In this document: piece by piece, positions 1 through 7,489 of the stretch
Numbering within the stretch: the stretch's first letter is position 1
Layout of the letters: each line of letters begins with the position of its first letter
NCBI RefSeq assembly: GCF_015752045.1
Contig: NZ_JADOUS010000008.1
Span: forward strand, 62,001 to 126,000
Direction of reading: 5' to 3'
Source of the DNA: Arthrobacter_D sp015752045
Lineage (GTDB): Bacteria > Actinomycetota > Actinomycetes > Actinomycetales > Micrococcaceae
DNA length: 64,000 bases
Position numbers and translations under genes: made by a program
Notes under the pieces: model-generated
The model's input: only the letters and a program-made list of their open reading frames with translations
Databases searched by the model: none
What the model was told of the DNA's origin: nothing

Positions 1-493
1 GCACGCCGCCGCTGTTGCCCGGATTGAGGGTCGCATCGGTCTGGATGACCTCGTCCACGACACGCCCTGACAGCGTGGGCAGTGAGCGGCCGAGCGCGGA
101 CACGATCCCCGCGGTGACGCTGCCGGCCAGGCCGAGCGGGTTGCCGAGCGCAACCACGAGCTGCCCGACACGAAGCCTGGTCGCATCCCCCCACGGGACC
201 GGCGGGGGCGTGCTGCCGTCCGCTTCGAGGACGGCGAGGTCCGACAGCGGATCCCTGCCGACGACGCGCGCGGCGAGCACGGTCCCGTCGCCGAACGCGA
301 CCTCGGTGCGCTGGGCGCCGGCGACCACGTGCGCGCTCGTGAGCAGGTGCGCCTCCGTGGAGATCACGGACGCGCTGCCCGCCCCCGCGCCGCGGGCGGT
401 GCGCACCGAGACCGCCGCCACCGACGGCAGTGTGGACTCGGCAATGCGCACGACCGCCGCCGAGTATGCGTCGAGGGCCTCCTGCTCGTCCAT
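1..493 (-). CDS. HtrA/S1C-type serine protease, 3' end cut by window edge
   Basis: Only the first 164 residues are present; the gene runs off the left end. The fragment reads as a chymotrypsin-fold protease: catalytic His near residue 55 (TSAHVV), Asp near 85 (DPLSDLAVL) and Ser near 161 in NPGNSGG, the usual HtrA/DegP active-site signature. The protein begins MDEQEALDAYS with no signal peptide or membrane anchor visible, so it looks cytoplasmic, unlike most DegP proteins. A PDZ domain, if there is one, would lie outside the window. Proteases of this family remove or process damaged proteins. The family call is firm; start choice (ATG at 491-493, weak ribosome site) and substrate are not. Confidence 0.85.
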   Translation of the reverse strand, partial: MDEQEALDAYSAAVVRIAESTLPSVAAVSVRTARGAGAGSASVISTEAHLLTSAHVVAGAQRTEVAFGDGTVLAARVVGRDPLSDLAVLEADGSTPPPVPWGDATRLRVGQLVVALGNPLGLAGSVTAGIVSALGRSLPTLSGRVVDEVIQTDATLNPGNSGGV

Positions 494-600
494 AGGGACC
501 AGTGCAGCACTGCTGCCGTCGTGGCGGAATGGAGTTCGCGGAGGGCGCACGCGGCCGCAGGTCCGGCAGGTGCGCCGGGCATGCCCGCCGGATGCCCGGA

Positions 601-1722
601 TCAGGCCACCGACGTGCCGAACAGCAGACCGAGCCCGTAGGTCACGGCAGCCGCACCGAGTCCGATGCCCAGCTGCCGGAGCGCCAGCCGCAGTGGCGAG
701 GCGCCGGAGAGGAGGGCGACGACGGCCCCGGTCGCCAGCAGCGCCAGCCCCACGAGGAAGCAGGCGACGACGACGGCGAGGGCGCCGCTCAGTCCCAGCA
801 TGTACGGCAGGACAGGGATGATCGCGCCGGAGGCGAAGAAGCAGAAGCTCGAGGCGGCGGCCCCGAGGCCGGTGCCGACCGCCTCGTGCTCGTCGACGGC
901 GTCGTCCTCGTCGGGCTGGAGCGAGAAGCTCGGATCGCAGTCGCAGCCGAGCAGGCCCAGGCGTTCCGAGGCGCGGTGCTCCGCAGCCGCGAGCGTCATG
1001 CCCCTGGCTCGGTACACCAGCACCAGCTCGTTCGCGGCGATGTCGAGTTCCTTGGCGGCCGTGAGCGTGATCTGCGTGGGGCGCGTCGCGGACAGGAGCT
1101 CGCGCTGCGACCTGACGGACACGTATTCGCCGGCACCCATCGACAGCGCGCCCGCCAGCAGGCCGGCCAGCCCGCTGAACAGGATGAACGACGTCGAGAC
1201 GCCGGTCGCGCCGATGCCCAGGACCAGGGCGAGGTTGCTCACGAGGCCGTCGTTCGCGCCGAACACCGCAGCGCGGAAGTTGCCGGAGAGCCTGTTGCGG
1301 CCGCGGGTCGCGAGGCCGCGCACCACTTCCTCGTGGATCTGTTCGTCGGCGGCCATCGCGCTCGTGGCCGAGGGGTCCGAGGCGTAGGGGGAGCGGCCCT
1401 CGGCCCGCTGTGCGAGGGCGAGGACGAAGACGGAGCCGAAGCGCCGGGCGAGCACACCCAGGAGTCTGTTGCGGAACGACGGCCGCAGGGGCCGTCCGGC
1501 GTCGTCGCCGAGGAGCGCGAGCCAGTGTGCCTCGTGGCGGCCCTCGGCCTCCGCGAGGCCGAGGAGGATCTCGCGTTCCTCGCCGGTCCTGCGCCGGGCG
1601 AGATCGCGGTAGGTGGCGGCTTCGGCGCGTTCGTCGGCGAGGTACTGGCGCCAGCGCTTCACGTCGTCGCGGGACGGAGGCTGTCCGAGGGTGTTCTCGG
1701 GATTGTGCTCGGGGGTGTTCAA
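601..1722 (-). CDS. mbfA: MbfA-like ferritin-like domain / VIT1-CCC1 iron (manganese) transporter
   Basis: A 373-residue two-part protein. Residues about 15-145 form a rubrerythrin/ferritin-like four-helix domain with the expected metal-ligand glutamates and E-x-x-H motifs (DERAEAATYRD, EAEGRHEAHW, ADEQIH). Residues about 150-373 are the membrane VIT1/CCC1 part, beginning NFRAAVFGANDGLVSN, which is the hallmark of that family, and ending in a group of hydrophobic helices. This is the architecture of bacterial MbfA (Er-VIT1), a membrane-bound ferritin that exports iron and protects against peroxide; that role is known for alpha-proteobacterial members and is inferred here. The gene is monocistronic, with the divergent acyl-CoA synthetase gene on its 5' side. 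No Irr/Fur-type box was recognised upstream. Confidence 0.85.
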   Translation of the reverse strand: MNTPEHNPENTLGQPPSRDDVKRWRQYLADERAEAATYRDLARRRTGEEREILLGLAEAEGRHEAHWLALLGDDAGRPLRPSFRNRLLGVLARRFGSVFVLALAQRAEGRSPYASDPSATSAMAADEQIHEEVVRGLATRGRNRLSGNFRAAVFGANDGLVSNLALVLGIGATGVSTSFILFSGLAGLLAGALSMGAGEYVSVRSQRELLSATRPTQITLTAAKELDIAANELVLVYRARGMTLAAAEHRASERLGLLGCDCDPSFSLQPDEDDAVDEHEAVGTGLGAAASSFCFFASGAIIPVLPYMLGLSGALAVVVACFLVGLALLATGAVVALLSGASPLRLALRQLGIGLGAAAVTYGLGLLFGTSVA

Positions 1723-1822
1723 GGGAATGCTCCGGGTGTTCGGGCATGTGCGCTCCGATCCGAAGCTGGGAGACTCCGGCCGGGGACCACAGATGCGTCA
1801 TGTCGGCCGAAGGTCTCGCTCG

Positions 1823-1940
1823 CCGGATGTACCGGTGGACTGCCGGGCGCCGATGGCGCCAGTATGTCGACAGGCCGCGCACCCCATGGGTGCGGAGCTA
1901 CTCCCCTTCGACCGACAATGCTACCGGATGGACCGGTGGC
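1823..1940. repeat. Pair of near-identical 16-base direct repeats in the 313-base divergent spacer
   Basis: The spacer between mbfA and the acyl-CoA synthetase gene (1723-2035) has no gene that I can support. It contains CCGGATGTACCGGTGG at 1823-1838 and CCGGATGGACCGGTGG at 1924-1939, 15 of 16 bases the same and 101 bases apart. Each holds an ACCGGT core. The position is right for operator sites of a regulator acting on one or both divergent genes, but nothing identifies the protein. Confidence 0.4.
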
Positions 1941-2035
1941 CGTCGTCATCGGTTCCCCGGGCTCCGGCGGTATGTTCGAGTACCGGAACGCACCGGCTGC
2001 GCGATACAGTCGGACGGATAACAGAAAGCAGGCTT

Positions 2036-3766
2036 ATGGATTTGGCAGCCCGCCCCTGGGTCGAAAGCTATGCACCGGGTGTGCCCCGGTCCTTCAGCGT
2101 GCCCGAGGGCACCCTGTCCGACCTCCTCGACGCGTCGGTGGCGGCTCACGGCCCGCGTGCGGCCCTCGAGTTCTTCGGCGCGGGCACGACCTACGAGGAG
2201 CTGGGTGCCGCGGTGGCCCGGGCGGCGGCCGGCCTGCGGTCCCTCGGGGTCGGGGCAGGGGACCGGGTGGCCCTCGTGCTGCCGAACTGCCCCCAGCACA
2301 TCGTCGCGTTCTACGCCGTCCTCCGACTCGGCGCGATCGTCGTCGAGCACAACCCGCTCTACACGGACCGTGAGCTGCGGCACCAGTTCGAGGACCACGG
2401 CGCCAAGGCGGCGATCGTCTGGGACAGGGTGGTTCCGCGCGTCCAACGGCTGCCGGCGGACATCCCGGTCACCACGGTGGTGTCGGTGGACCTCATCGGG
2501 GCGATGCCCGCCTCGCGCCGCCTGGCGCTGAAGCTCCCCGTGCGCCGCGCGCGGGAGGCGAAGGAGGCCCTCACGACCAGGGAGAAGCTGACCGGTCCCC
2601 GGAAGGTCGTCGCCTGGCGGGAGCTGCTCCATCACCGGCCGCTGCCGGACCGGCACCCGCGCCCCTCGGCGGAGGACACCGCGGTCCTGCAGTACACGAG
2701 CGGCACCACGGGTGTCCCCAAGGGCGCCATCCTCACGCACCGGAACCTGCTGGCCAACGCGGCCCAGGGTCGCGCCTGGGTGCCCGGCCTCGATGCGGGC
2801 CGCGAGACCGTCTACGCCGTCCTGCCGATGTTCCACGCCTACGGGCTCACGCTGTGTGTGACCTTCGCGGTGAGCATCGGCGCGAAGCTCGTCCTCTTCC
2901 CGCGCTTCGACGTGCCGCTGGTGCTCGACGCCGTCCGGAAGAGCCCGCCCACGTTCCTCCCGGCGGTGCCGCCCATCTACGACCGGCTCGCGGCCGGCGC
3001 GGCCGAGCGCGGGGTGGATCTCAGCAGTATCCGGTTCGCGATCTCCGGAGCCATGAATCTCCCGCAGGCCACGGTGGAGACCTGGGAGGCGGCCACGGGC
3101 GGCTACCTCATCGAGGGTTACGGGCTCACGGAGACGTCGCCCATCTCGGCCGGCAACCCGATCGGCCCCACCCGGCGCCCCGGCACCATCGGCGTCCCGT
3201 TCCCCGGCACCGACGTCCGCATCGTCGACCCGGAGGATCCCCACCGCGACCGTGCCCCGGGCGAGGCCGGCGAGCTGCTCCTGAAGGGGCCCCAGGTGTT
3301 CCAGGGGTACTGGCGGCGGCCGGACGAGACCGAGGACTCCCTGCTCGACGGCGGCTGGTTCAGGACGGGCGACATCGTCAGCATGGACGAGGACGGCTTC
3401 CTGACGATCGTCGACCGCATCAAGGAACTCATCATCACCGGCGGCTTCAACGTCTCACCGAGCGAGGTGGAGGGCGTCCTGCGGACGCACCCCAGCGTCG
3501 CCGACACCGCCGTGGTGGGACTCCCGCGGGACGGCGGCGGCGAGGACGTCGCCGCCGCCGTCATCCTCGCGCCGGGTGCCACCCTCGACGTCGAGGCGCT
3601 GCGCTCGTCCTGCCGCGGCGCGCTCGCCGCCTACAAGGTCCCACGCATCATCGTGCAGGTGGAGGACCTGCCCCGATCGCTGATCGGCAAGGTCCTCCGC
3701 CGCGAGGTGCGCTCCCAACTGATCAACGATGGCCATCGGGCCGAAGGAAAAGGTGACGGTCGATGA
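2036..3766 (+). CDS. Long-chain fatty acid--CoA ligase (AMP-forming acyl-CoA synthetase)
   Basis: A 576-residue member of the adenylate-forming superfamily that activates a carboxylic acid with ATP and CoA. Signatures occur in order: the P-loop YTSGTTGVPKG near residue 220, YGLTETSP near 361, GWFRTGDI near 440, DRIKELIITGGFNVSPSE just after it, and the C-terminal catalytic lysine in LIGKVLRR near 549. Length fits FadD-type ligases. The reading frame is open further upstream, but the ATG at 2036 gives the normal N-terminus (MDLAARPWVESYAPGVP) and follows a purine-rich stretch, AGAAAGCAGG. The stop overlaps the ATG of the next gene, so the two are probably cotranscribed. Whether the substrate is a long-chain fatty acid or another acid cannot be read from the sequence. 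Confidence 0.9.
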   Translation: MDLAARPWVESYAPGVPRSFSVPEGTLSDLLDASVAAHGPRAALEFFGAGTTYEELGAAVARAAAGLRSLGVGAGDRVALVLPNCPQHIVAFYAVLRLGAIVVEHNPLYTDRELRHQFEDHGAKAAIVWDRVVPRVQRLPADIPVTTVVSVDLIGAMPASRRLALKLPVRRAREAKEALTTREKLTGPRKVVAWRELLHHRPLPDRHPRPSAEDTAVLQYTSGTTGVPKGAILTHRNLLANAAQGRAWVPGLDAGRETVYAVLPMFHAYGLTLCVTFAVSIGAKLVLFPRFDVPLVLDAVRKSPPTFLPAVPPIYDRLAAGAAERGVDLSSIRFAISGAMNLPQATVETWEAATGGYLIEGYGLTETSPISAGNPIGPTRRPGTIGVPFPGTDVRIVDPEDPHRDRAPGEAGELLLKGPQVFQGYWRRPDETEDSLLDGGWFRTGDIVSMDEDGFLTIVDRIKELIITGGFNVSPSEVEGVLRTHPSVADTAVVGLPRDGGGEDVAAAVILAPGATLDVEALRSSCRGALAAYKVPRIIVQVEDLPRSLIGKVLRREVRSQLINDGHRAEGKGDGR

Positions 3767-5136
3767 CCCAGTCAACCGACGTGCGGGCAGCGATGCCCGC
3801 CGCGAAGGGCCCGTGGCGTGACAGCCTCGGCAACGCGAGCATCCGGGCCGCGCAGGTGCTCCTGCTGCTGGTCCTGGGTGTTGTGGCGGTGTACGCACTG
3901 ATCCAGGTGCGGCTCGTGGTGATCCCCATGCTGCTCGCGATCATCCTCGCGGCCGCGATCGGTCCGTTCGTGAACTGGCTGCGACGGAAGGGCTGGGGTT
4001 CGTCCCTGGCCACCACCGTGTCCTTCCTCCTGCTCCTGCTCGTCTTCGGTGGGCTCATCACCGGCATCGTCTTCGCCGTCGTCGGGCAGGCCGGTGAGCT
4101 CGTCTCCTCCGCGACGGAGGGCTTCGACAAGCTCTACGCCTTCGCGCAGAACGGTCCCATCCCCATCGACGACGCGCAGATCCAGCAGGCGCGTGACTCG
4201 GTGATCAACTTCGCGACGAGCAGTACGGCGGGTGCCGGTGCCATCTCGGGCCTCAGCGCGGCGGGCAACTTCTTCGCCGGCGGCCTGCTCATGGTGGTCA
4301 TCCTGTTCTTCTTCCTCAAGGACGGCGAGAAGATCTGGGCCTTCATGCTGCGCGCCTTCAAGGGCAAGCGGCTCGTCAAGGCCCGCCGGGTGGGCTACAG
4401 CAGCATGGCGGTCCTCGGCGGCTACGTGCGCGGCACGGCGATCGTGGCACTCGTCGACTCCGTGTTCATCGGCGGCGCGCTGCTGGTCCTCGGAGTCCCG
4501 CTGGCCCTCCCGCTGGCGGCGATCGTGTTCATCGGCGCCTTCATCCCGCTGGTCGGCGCCACACTGGCCGGTGTCCTCGCGGCCCTGATCGCGCTCGTGG
4601 CCAACGGGCCGTTCGTGGCGCTCATCGTCATCATCGTGGTCATCGTGGTGAACCAGCTCGAGGGCAACTTCCTGCAGCCCGTGGTCATGGGCCGCACGCT
4701 GCAGGTGCACGCCCTGGTGATCCTGTTCGCCCTGACCGCCGGCACCATCCTGGCGGGCATCATCGGTGCGATCCTCTCCGTCCCGGTCGCCGCGGTCGTC
4801 TGGGCGGCCATCAAGGCCTGGAACGGGGAGAAGGACGAGGAGATCACGCGGCAGGAGGTCGAGGATGCCGAGGTGCAGACGGCCCTCGACGAGACGGGTC
4901 ACGGCCTGAGCTCGACCCCCAAGGAGGAGCAGGAGGCCCTGAAGGCTGCTGCCCTGGCCGCCGCCGATGGCGCCGATGAGCGCCCGGGCACGCGCGGGCG
5001 CCGGGTCGCCGGGCTCGACGACGACTCCAGCAACACCGACGACACGAAGGACAGCGGGGATGCCGTCCCGACCGGCCCGGCAGGCAGCGCCGACACCGCC
5101 GGCCGTCACGGGGGATCGTCGACCGTCGGACGCTGA
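3763..5136 (+). CDS. AI-2E (TqsA/PerM) family membrane transporter
   Basis: A 457-residue integral membrane protein of the AI-2E transporter family. The N-terminal half has two to three hydrophobic helices (from about residue 25), a soluble middle segment, then a dense run of helices ending near residue 360 and containing the conserved family stretch NQLEGNFLQPVVMG. The last 90 residues are a charged, disordered tail rich in Asp, Glu and Thr, a common actinobacterial addition. The ATG overlaps the stop of the acyl-CoA synthetase (ATGA), so translation is coupled. Family members have been linked to autoinducer-2 release or to sodium(lithium)/proton exchange; which applies here is unknown. Confidence 0.85.
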   Translation: MTQSTDVRAAMPAAKGPWRDSLGNASIRAAQVLLLLVLGVVAVYALIQVRLVVIPMLLAIILAAAIGPFVNWLRRKGWGSSLATTVSFLLLLLVFGGLITGIVFAVVGQAGELVSSATEGFDKLYAFAQNGPIPIDDAQIQQARDSVINFATSSTAGAGAISGLSAAGNFFAGGLLMVVILFFFLKDGEKIWAFMLRAFKGKRLVKARRVGYSSMAVLGGYVRGTAIVALVDSVFIGGALLVLGVPLALPLAAIVFIGAFIPLVGATLAGVLAALIALVANGPFVALIVIIVVIVVNQLEGNFLQPVVMGRTLQVHALVILFALTAGTILAGIIGAILSVPVAAVVWAAIKAWNGEKDEEITRQEVEDAEVQTALDETGHGLSSTPKEEQEALKAAALAAADGADERPGTRGRRVAGLDDDSSNTDDTKDSGDAVPTGPAGSADTAGRHGGSSTVGR

Positions 5137-5159
5137 GGCCTTCCGAACCGACGAGGAAA

Positions 5160-5185
5160 GGGCTCCCGGCTGCGGCCGGGAGCCC
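5160..5185. terminator. Hairpin terminator between convergent genes
   Basis: A perfect 11-bp stem, GGGCTCCCGGC paired with GCCGGGAGCCC across a TGCG loop, followed by TTCTC. It lies 23 bases after the AI-2E gene and 16 bases beyond the stop of the converging symporter gene, so it can serve both strands. Confidence 0.8.
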
Positions 5186-5201
5186 TTCTCGCCTTCGACC
5201 G

Positions 5202-6698
5202 TCAGCGGGCAGTCGCCACCGGGAGGTCCTCCGGGACCTCGCCGGCGACCCGCCGGTCCCACGCGTCCATGACGGCGGGATCGGTGGCCCGGGTACCCAG
5301 CGATACCGCCACGTACACGATCGCGGACACCGCCAGGCCCCAGTAGATCGGTTCGTTGGCGTAGACGCCGTCGTACTGGTTCTCCGCGGTGATCTCGAGG
5401 TAGGCCATGACGCCGAGAGTGACGAGCGTGCCCGCCGCCATGGAGGCACCGGCGCCGATCCCGTTGCCGCGGCGCCACACGAGGCCGCCGAGGATCGCGA
5501 CGAGGAGCCCTCCCACGAGGATGTCGTAGGCGATGGTCAGGGCGGCCACGACGTCCTGGACGATCACGGCGAGCACGATCGCGACGAGACCGAGGCCGAG
5601 GACCCACCAGCGGCTCGAGGCGATGTCGTGCTCCGACGCCGAGCGCTCGCCGTCGCTCTTCCCGAACCAGCCGGCCACGAACGGCACGACGTCGGTCCGT
5701 GCCACGGTGGCGGCGGCGATCAGCGCGCCGGACGCCGTCGACATCATCGCGGCGACGGCTGCGGCGAGGACGAGCCCGCCGATGCCGATCGGCAGGACGT
5801 TCAGGGCGACGTCCGCGTAGACGTCGTCCTTGGACTCGATGGCGGGCAGGATGACACTGGCGCTCATGCCGATCACGGCGCCGGCGACGCCGTAGAGGAT
5901 GCAGTAGATGCCGGCGACCGAGCCGCCCCAGCGGGCGATCTCCGGTGTCCGGGAGGTGAAGACGCGCTGCCAGATGTCCTGCCCGATCAGCAGGCCGAGC
6001 GTGTAGACCACGAAGTAGGTGATGATGCTCTGCGCGCCGATGCCGGTGATGCTGAAGAACTCGTCGCCGGCGCGCTCGGCGATGCCGTCGAAGCCGCCGG
6101 CGGCAGCGAGGGAGAAGGGCAGCATGAGGGCGAAGACGCCGATGGTCTTGATCACGAACTGGGCCATGTCGGCGAGGGTGATGGACCACATGCCGCCGAT
6201 CGTCGAGTAGACGAGGACGATGGCCCCGCCGATGGCGATGGACTGGGCGCGGTCCCAGCCGAAGAGCACCACGAAGATCGTGGCGTAGGCGCCCGTCGAG
6301 GTGGCGCAGAGCATGAGCGTGTAGGCGAGCATGACGATCCCGGACACCCTTGTGGCGCGGTGGCCGTACCGCAGCGTGAGCATCTGCGAGACGGTGTAGA
6401 TCTTCAGCTTCTGGATGGTGGGGGCGAAGAGGAGGCTGAGCAGCAGGACGCCGGTGCCGATGGCCACCACGAGCCACATGCCGGAGATGCCGTACTGGTA
6501 GCCGAGCCCCACCCCACCCACCGTGGAGGCGCCGCCCAGGACGACAGCCGCCATGGTGCCGGTGTACAGGAACGGTCCGAGGCGCCGCCCGGCCACAAGA
6601 TAGTCGCTGGCGTTGCGGGTGCGGGACTTCCCCCACCACCCGAAGCCGAGCATGGCCACGAGGTACGCCACCACGATGGCGATATTGAGTGCTTGCAC
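5202..6698 (-). CDS. Sodium:solute symporter (SSS family)
   Basis: A 498-residue membrane protein with about thirteen hydrophobic helices and the SSS family pattern: an N-terminus close to the membrane (MQALNIAIVVAYLVAMLGFG), the SDYLVAGRRLGPF motif after helix 1, a glycine-rich helix with GGASTVGGVGLGYQYG, and the conserved sodium-site helix VAAMMSTASGALIAAATV. It should import a small organic solute with sodium. It is divergent from an XRE-cupin regulator, with a strong inverted repeat in the shared spacer, and sits in a block with an agmatinase-type ureohydrolase. A guanidino compound, polyamine or amino acid is therefore a reasonable guess, but substrate cannot be read from the sequence. 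Confidence 0.85.
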   Translation of the reverse strand: MQALNIAIVVAYLVAMLGFGWWGKSRTRNASDYLVAGRRLGPFLYTGTMAAVVLGGASTVGGVGLGYQYGISGMWLVVAIGTGVLLLSLLFAPTIQKLKIYTVSQMLTLRYGHRATRVSGIVMLAYTLMLCATSTGAYATIFVVLFGWDRAQSIAIGGAIVLVYSTIGGMWSITLADMAQFVIKTIGVFALMLPFSLAAAGGFDGIAERAGDEFFSITGIGAQSIITYFVVYTLGLLIGQDIWQRVFTSRTPEIARWGGSVAGIYCILYGVAGAVIGMSASVILPAIESKDDVYADVALNVLPIGIGGLVLAAAVAAMMSTASGALIAAATVARTDVVPFVAGWFGKSDGERSASEHDIASSRWWVLGLGLVAIVLAVIVQDVVAALTIAYDILVGGLLVAILGGLVWRRGNGIGAGASMAAGTLVTLGVMAYLEITAENQYDGVYANEPIYWGLAVSAIVYVAVSLGTRATDPAVMDAWDRRVAGEVPEDLPVATAR

Positions 6699-6731
6699 GG
6701 ATGAATCCTTCGGTCGTCACAGTCGATCGGG

Positions 6732-6759
6732 TGCCCTCAGGGCAACTATTGTTGCCCTG
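6732..6759. promoter_or_regulatory. Probable operator of the XRE-cupin regulator
   Basis: Two overlapping palindromes lie in the 161-base spacer between the symporter and regulator genes. The main one is CAGGGCAAC-TATT-GTTGCCCTG (6738-6759), a perfect 9-bp inverted repeat; the second is TGCCCT-C-AGGGCA (6732-6744). The site is 33 bases from the symporter start and 100 from the regulator start, so it could control both. The half-site GGGCAAC recurs at 9957-9963 close to the ureohydrolase start. Confidence 0.7.
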
Positions 6760-6859
6760 TAAGCTACTCGTGACGCGGCTCACGCGCCAATCGTGGCACG
6801 CTCGCGGACCGTCCGCCCGCAGGGGCGGGCAAGCGGTACCGCCGTAGGAGAGGACACGC

Positions 6860-7438
6860 ATGAAGGCCCTGCCCGTCGAGCCCACCAACGCTCCCGTGGC
6901 CATCGGATCCCGTATCCGTGCCGCACGGCAGGCCCAGCGCATGACCATCGAGCAGGTCGCCGATTCCACGGGCCTGACCAAGGGCTTCCTGAGCAGGGTG
7001 GAGCGGGACCTGACCTCGCCGTCCGTCGCCTCGCTCGTGACGCTCTGCCAGGTGCTGTCGATCTCGGTCGGCGACTTGTTCCTCGTGCCGGAGACCCACC
7101 TGACGAGGCTCGCTGAAGCACCCCGCATCAGCCTGGGTGGGGAGGGCATCAACGAACGGCTCCTGACGGCGCGCTCGGAGCGCCGGATCCAGGTGATCCG
7201 CGCCGTCGTCGAACCCCACGGTCGGGGCGAGGACGAGCTCTACTCCGTGGACTGCGAGGTCGAGACCCTGCACGTGGTCGAGGGACGCTTCGTGCTGGTC
7301 TTCTCGAACGACCGCTATGAACTCGGCGCCGGGGACACCGTCACCTTCCCGGGCCGGGAACCGCACACGTGGCTCAACCCGGACTCACGGCAGGCCGTGG
7401 TGCTGTGGACCCTCGTCGCGGCGGCCTCCGGAAAATAG
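6860..7438 (+). CDS. XRE-family transcriptional regulator with C-terminal cupin domain
   Basis: A 192-residue two-domain regulator. Residues about 16-70 are a Cro/C1-type helix-turn-helix (IGSRIRAARQAQRMTIEQVA then STGLTKGFLSRVE), and residues about 105-187 are a small cupin barrel (EVETLHVVEGRFVLVF, GAGDTVTFPGREPHTW) that usually binds the inducer. This layout is shared with PuuR and similar regulators of polyamine, amino acid and guanidino-compound genes. It is divergent from the sodium:solute symporter gene and most likely autoregulates through the inverted repeat at 6738-6759. The target set may include the ureohydrolase and ThDP enzyme genes 2.5 kb downstream; that is inference from position and a shared half-site. 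Confidence 0.88.
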   Translation: MKALPVEPTNAPVAIGSRIRAARQAQRMTIEQVADSTGLTKGFLSRVERDLTSPSVASLVTLCQVLSISVGDLFLVPETHLTRLAEAPRISLGGEGINERLLTARSERRIQVIRAVVEPHGRGEDELYSVDCEVETLHVVEGRFVLVFSNDRYELGAGDTVTFPGREPHTWLNPDSRQAVVLWTLVAAASGK

Positions 7439-7489
7439 GGATCCGGCAAACAGGGCCCCGGCAGGGAGCGCCTCCGGCACGCGGGAGCC

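Noticed and set aside
3772..7152. Very long open frame on the minus strand
   Set aside because: Arg/His-rich shadow of the AI-2E transporter and symporter genes; no motifs, and it conflicts with genes that have clear families.
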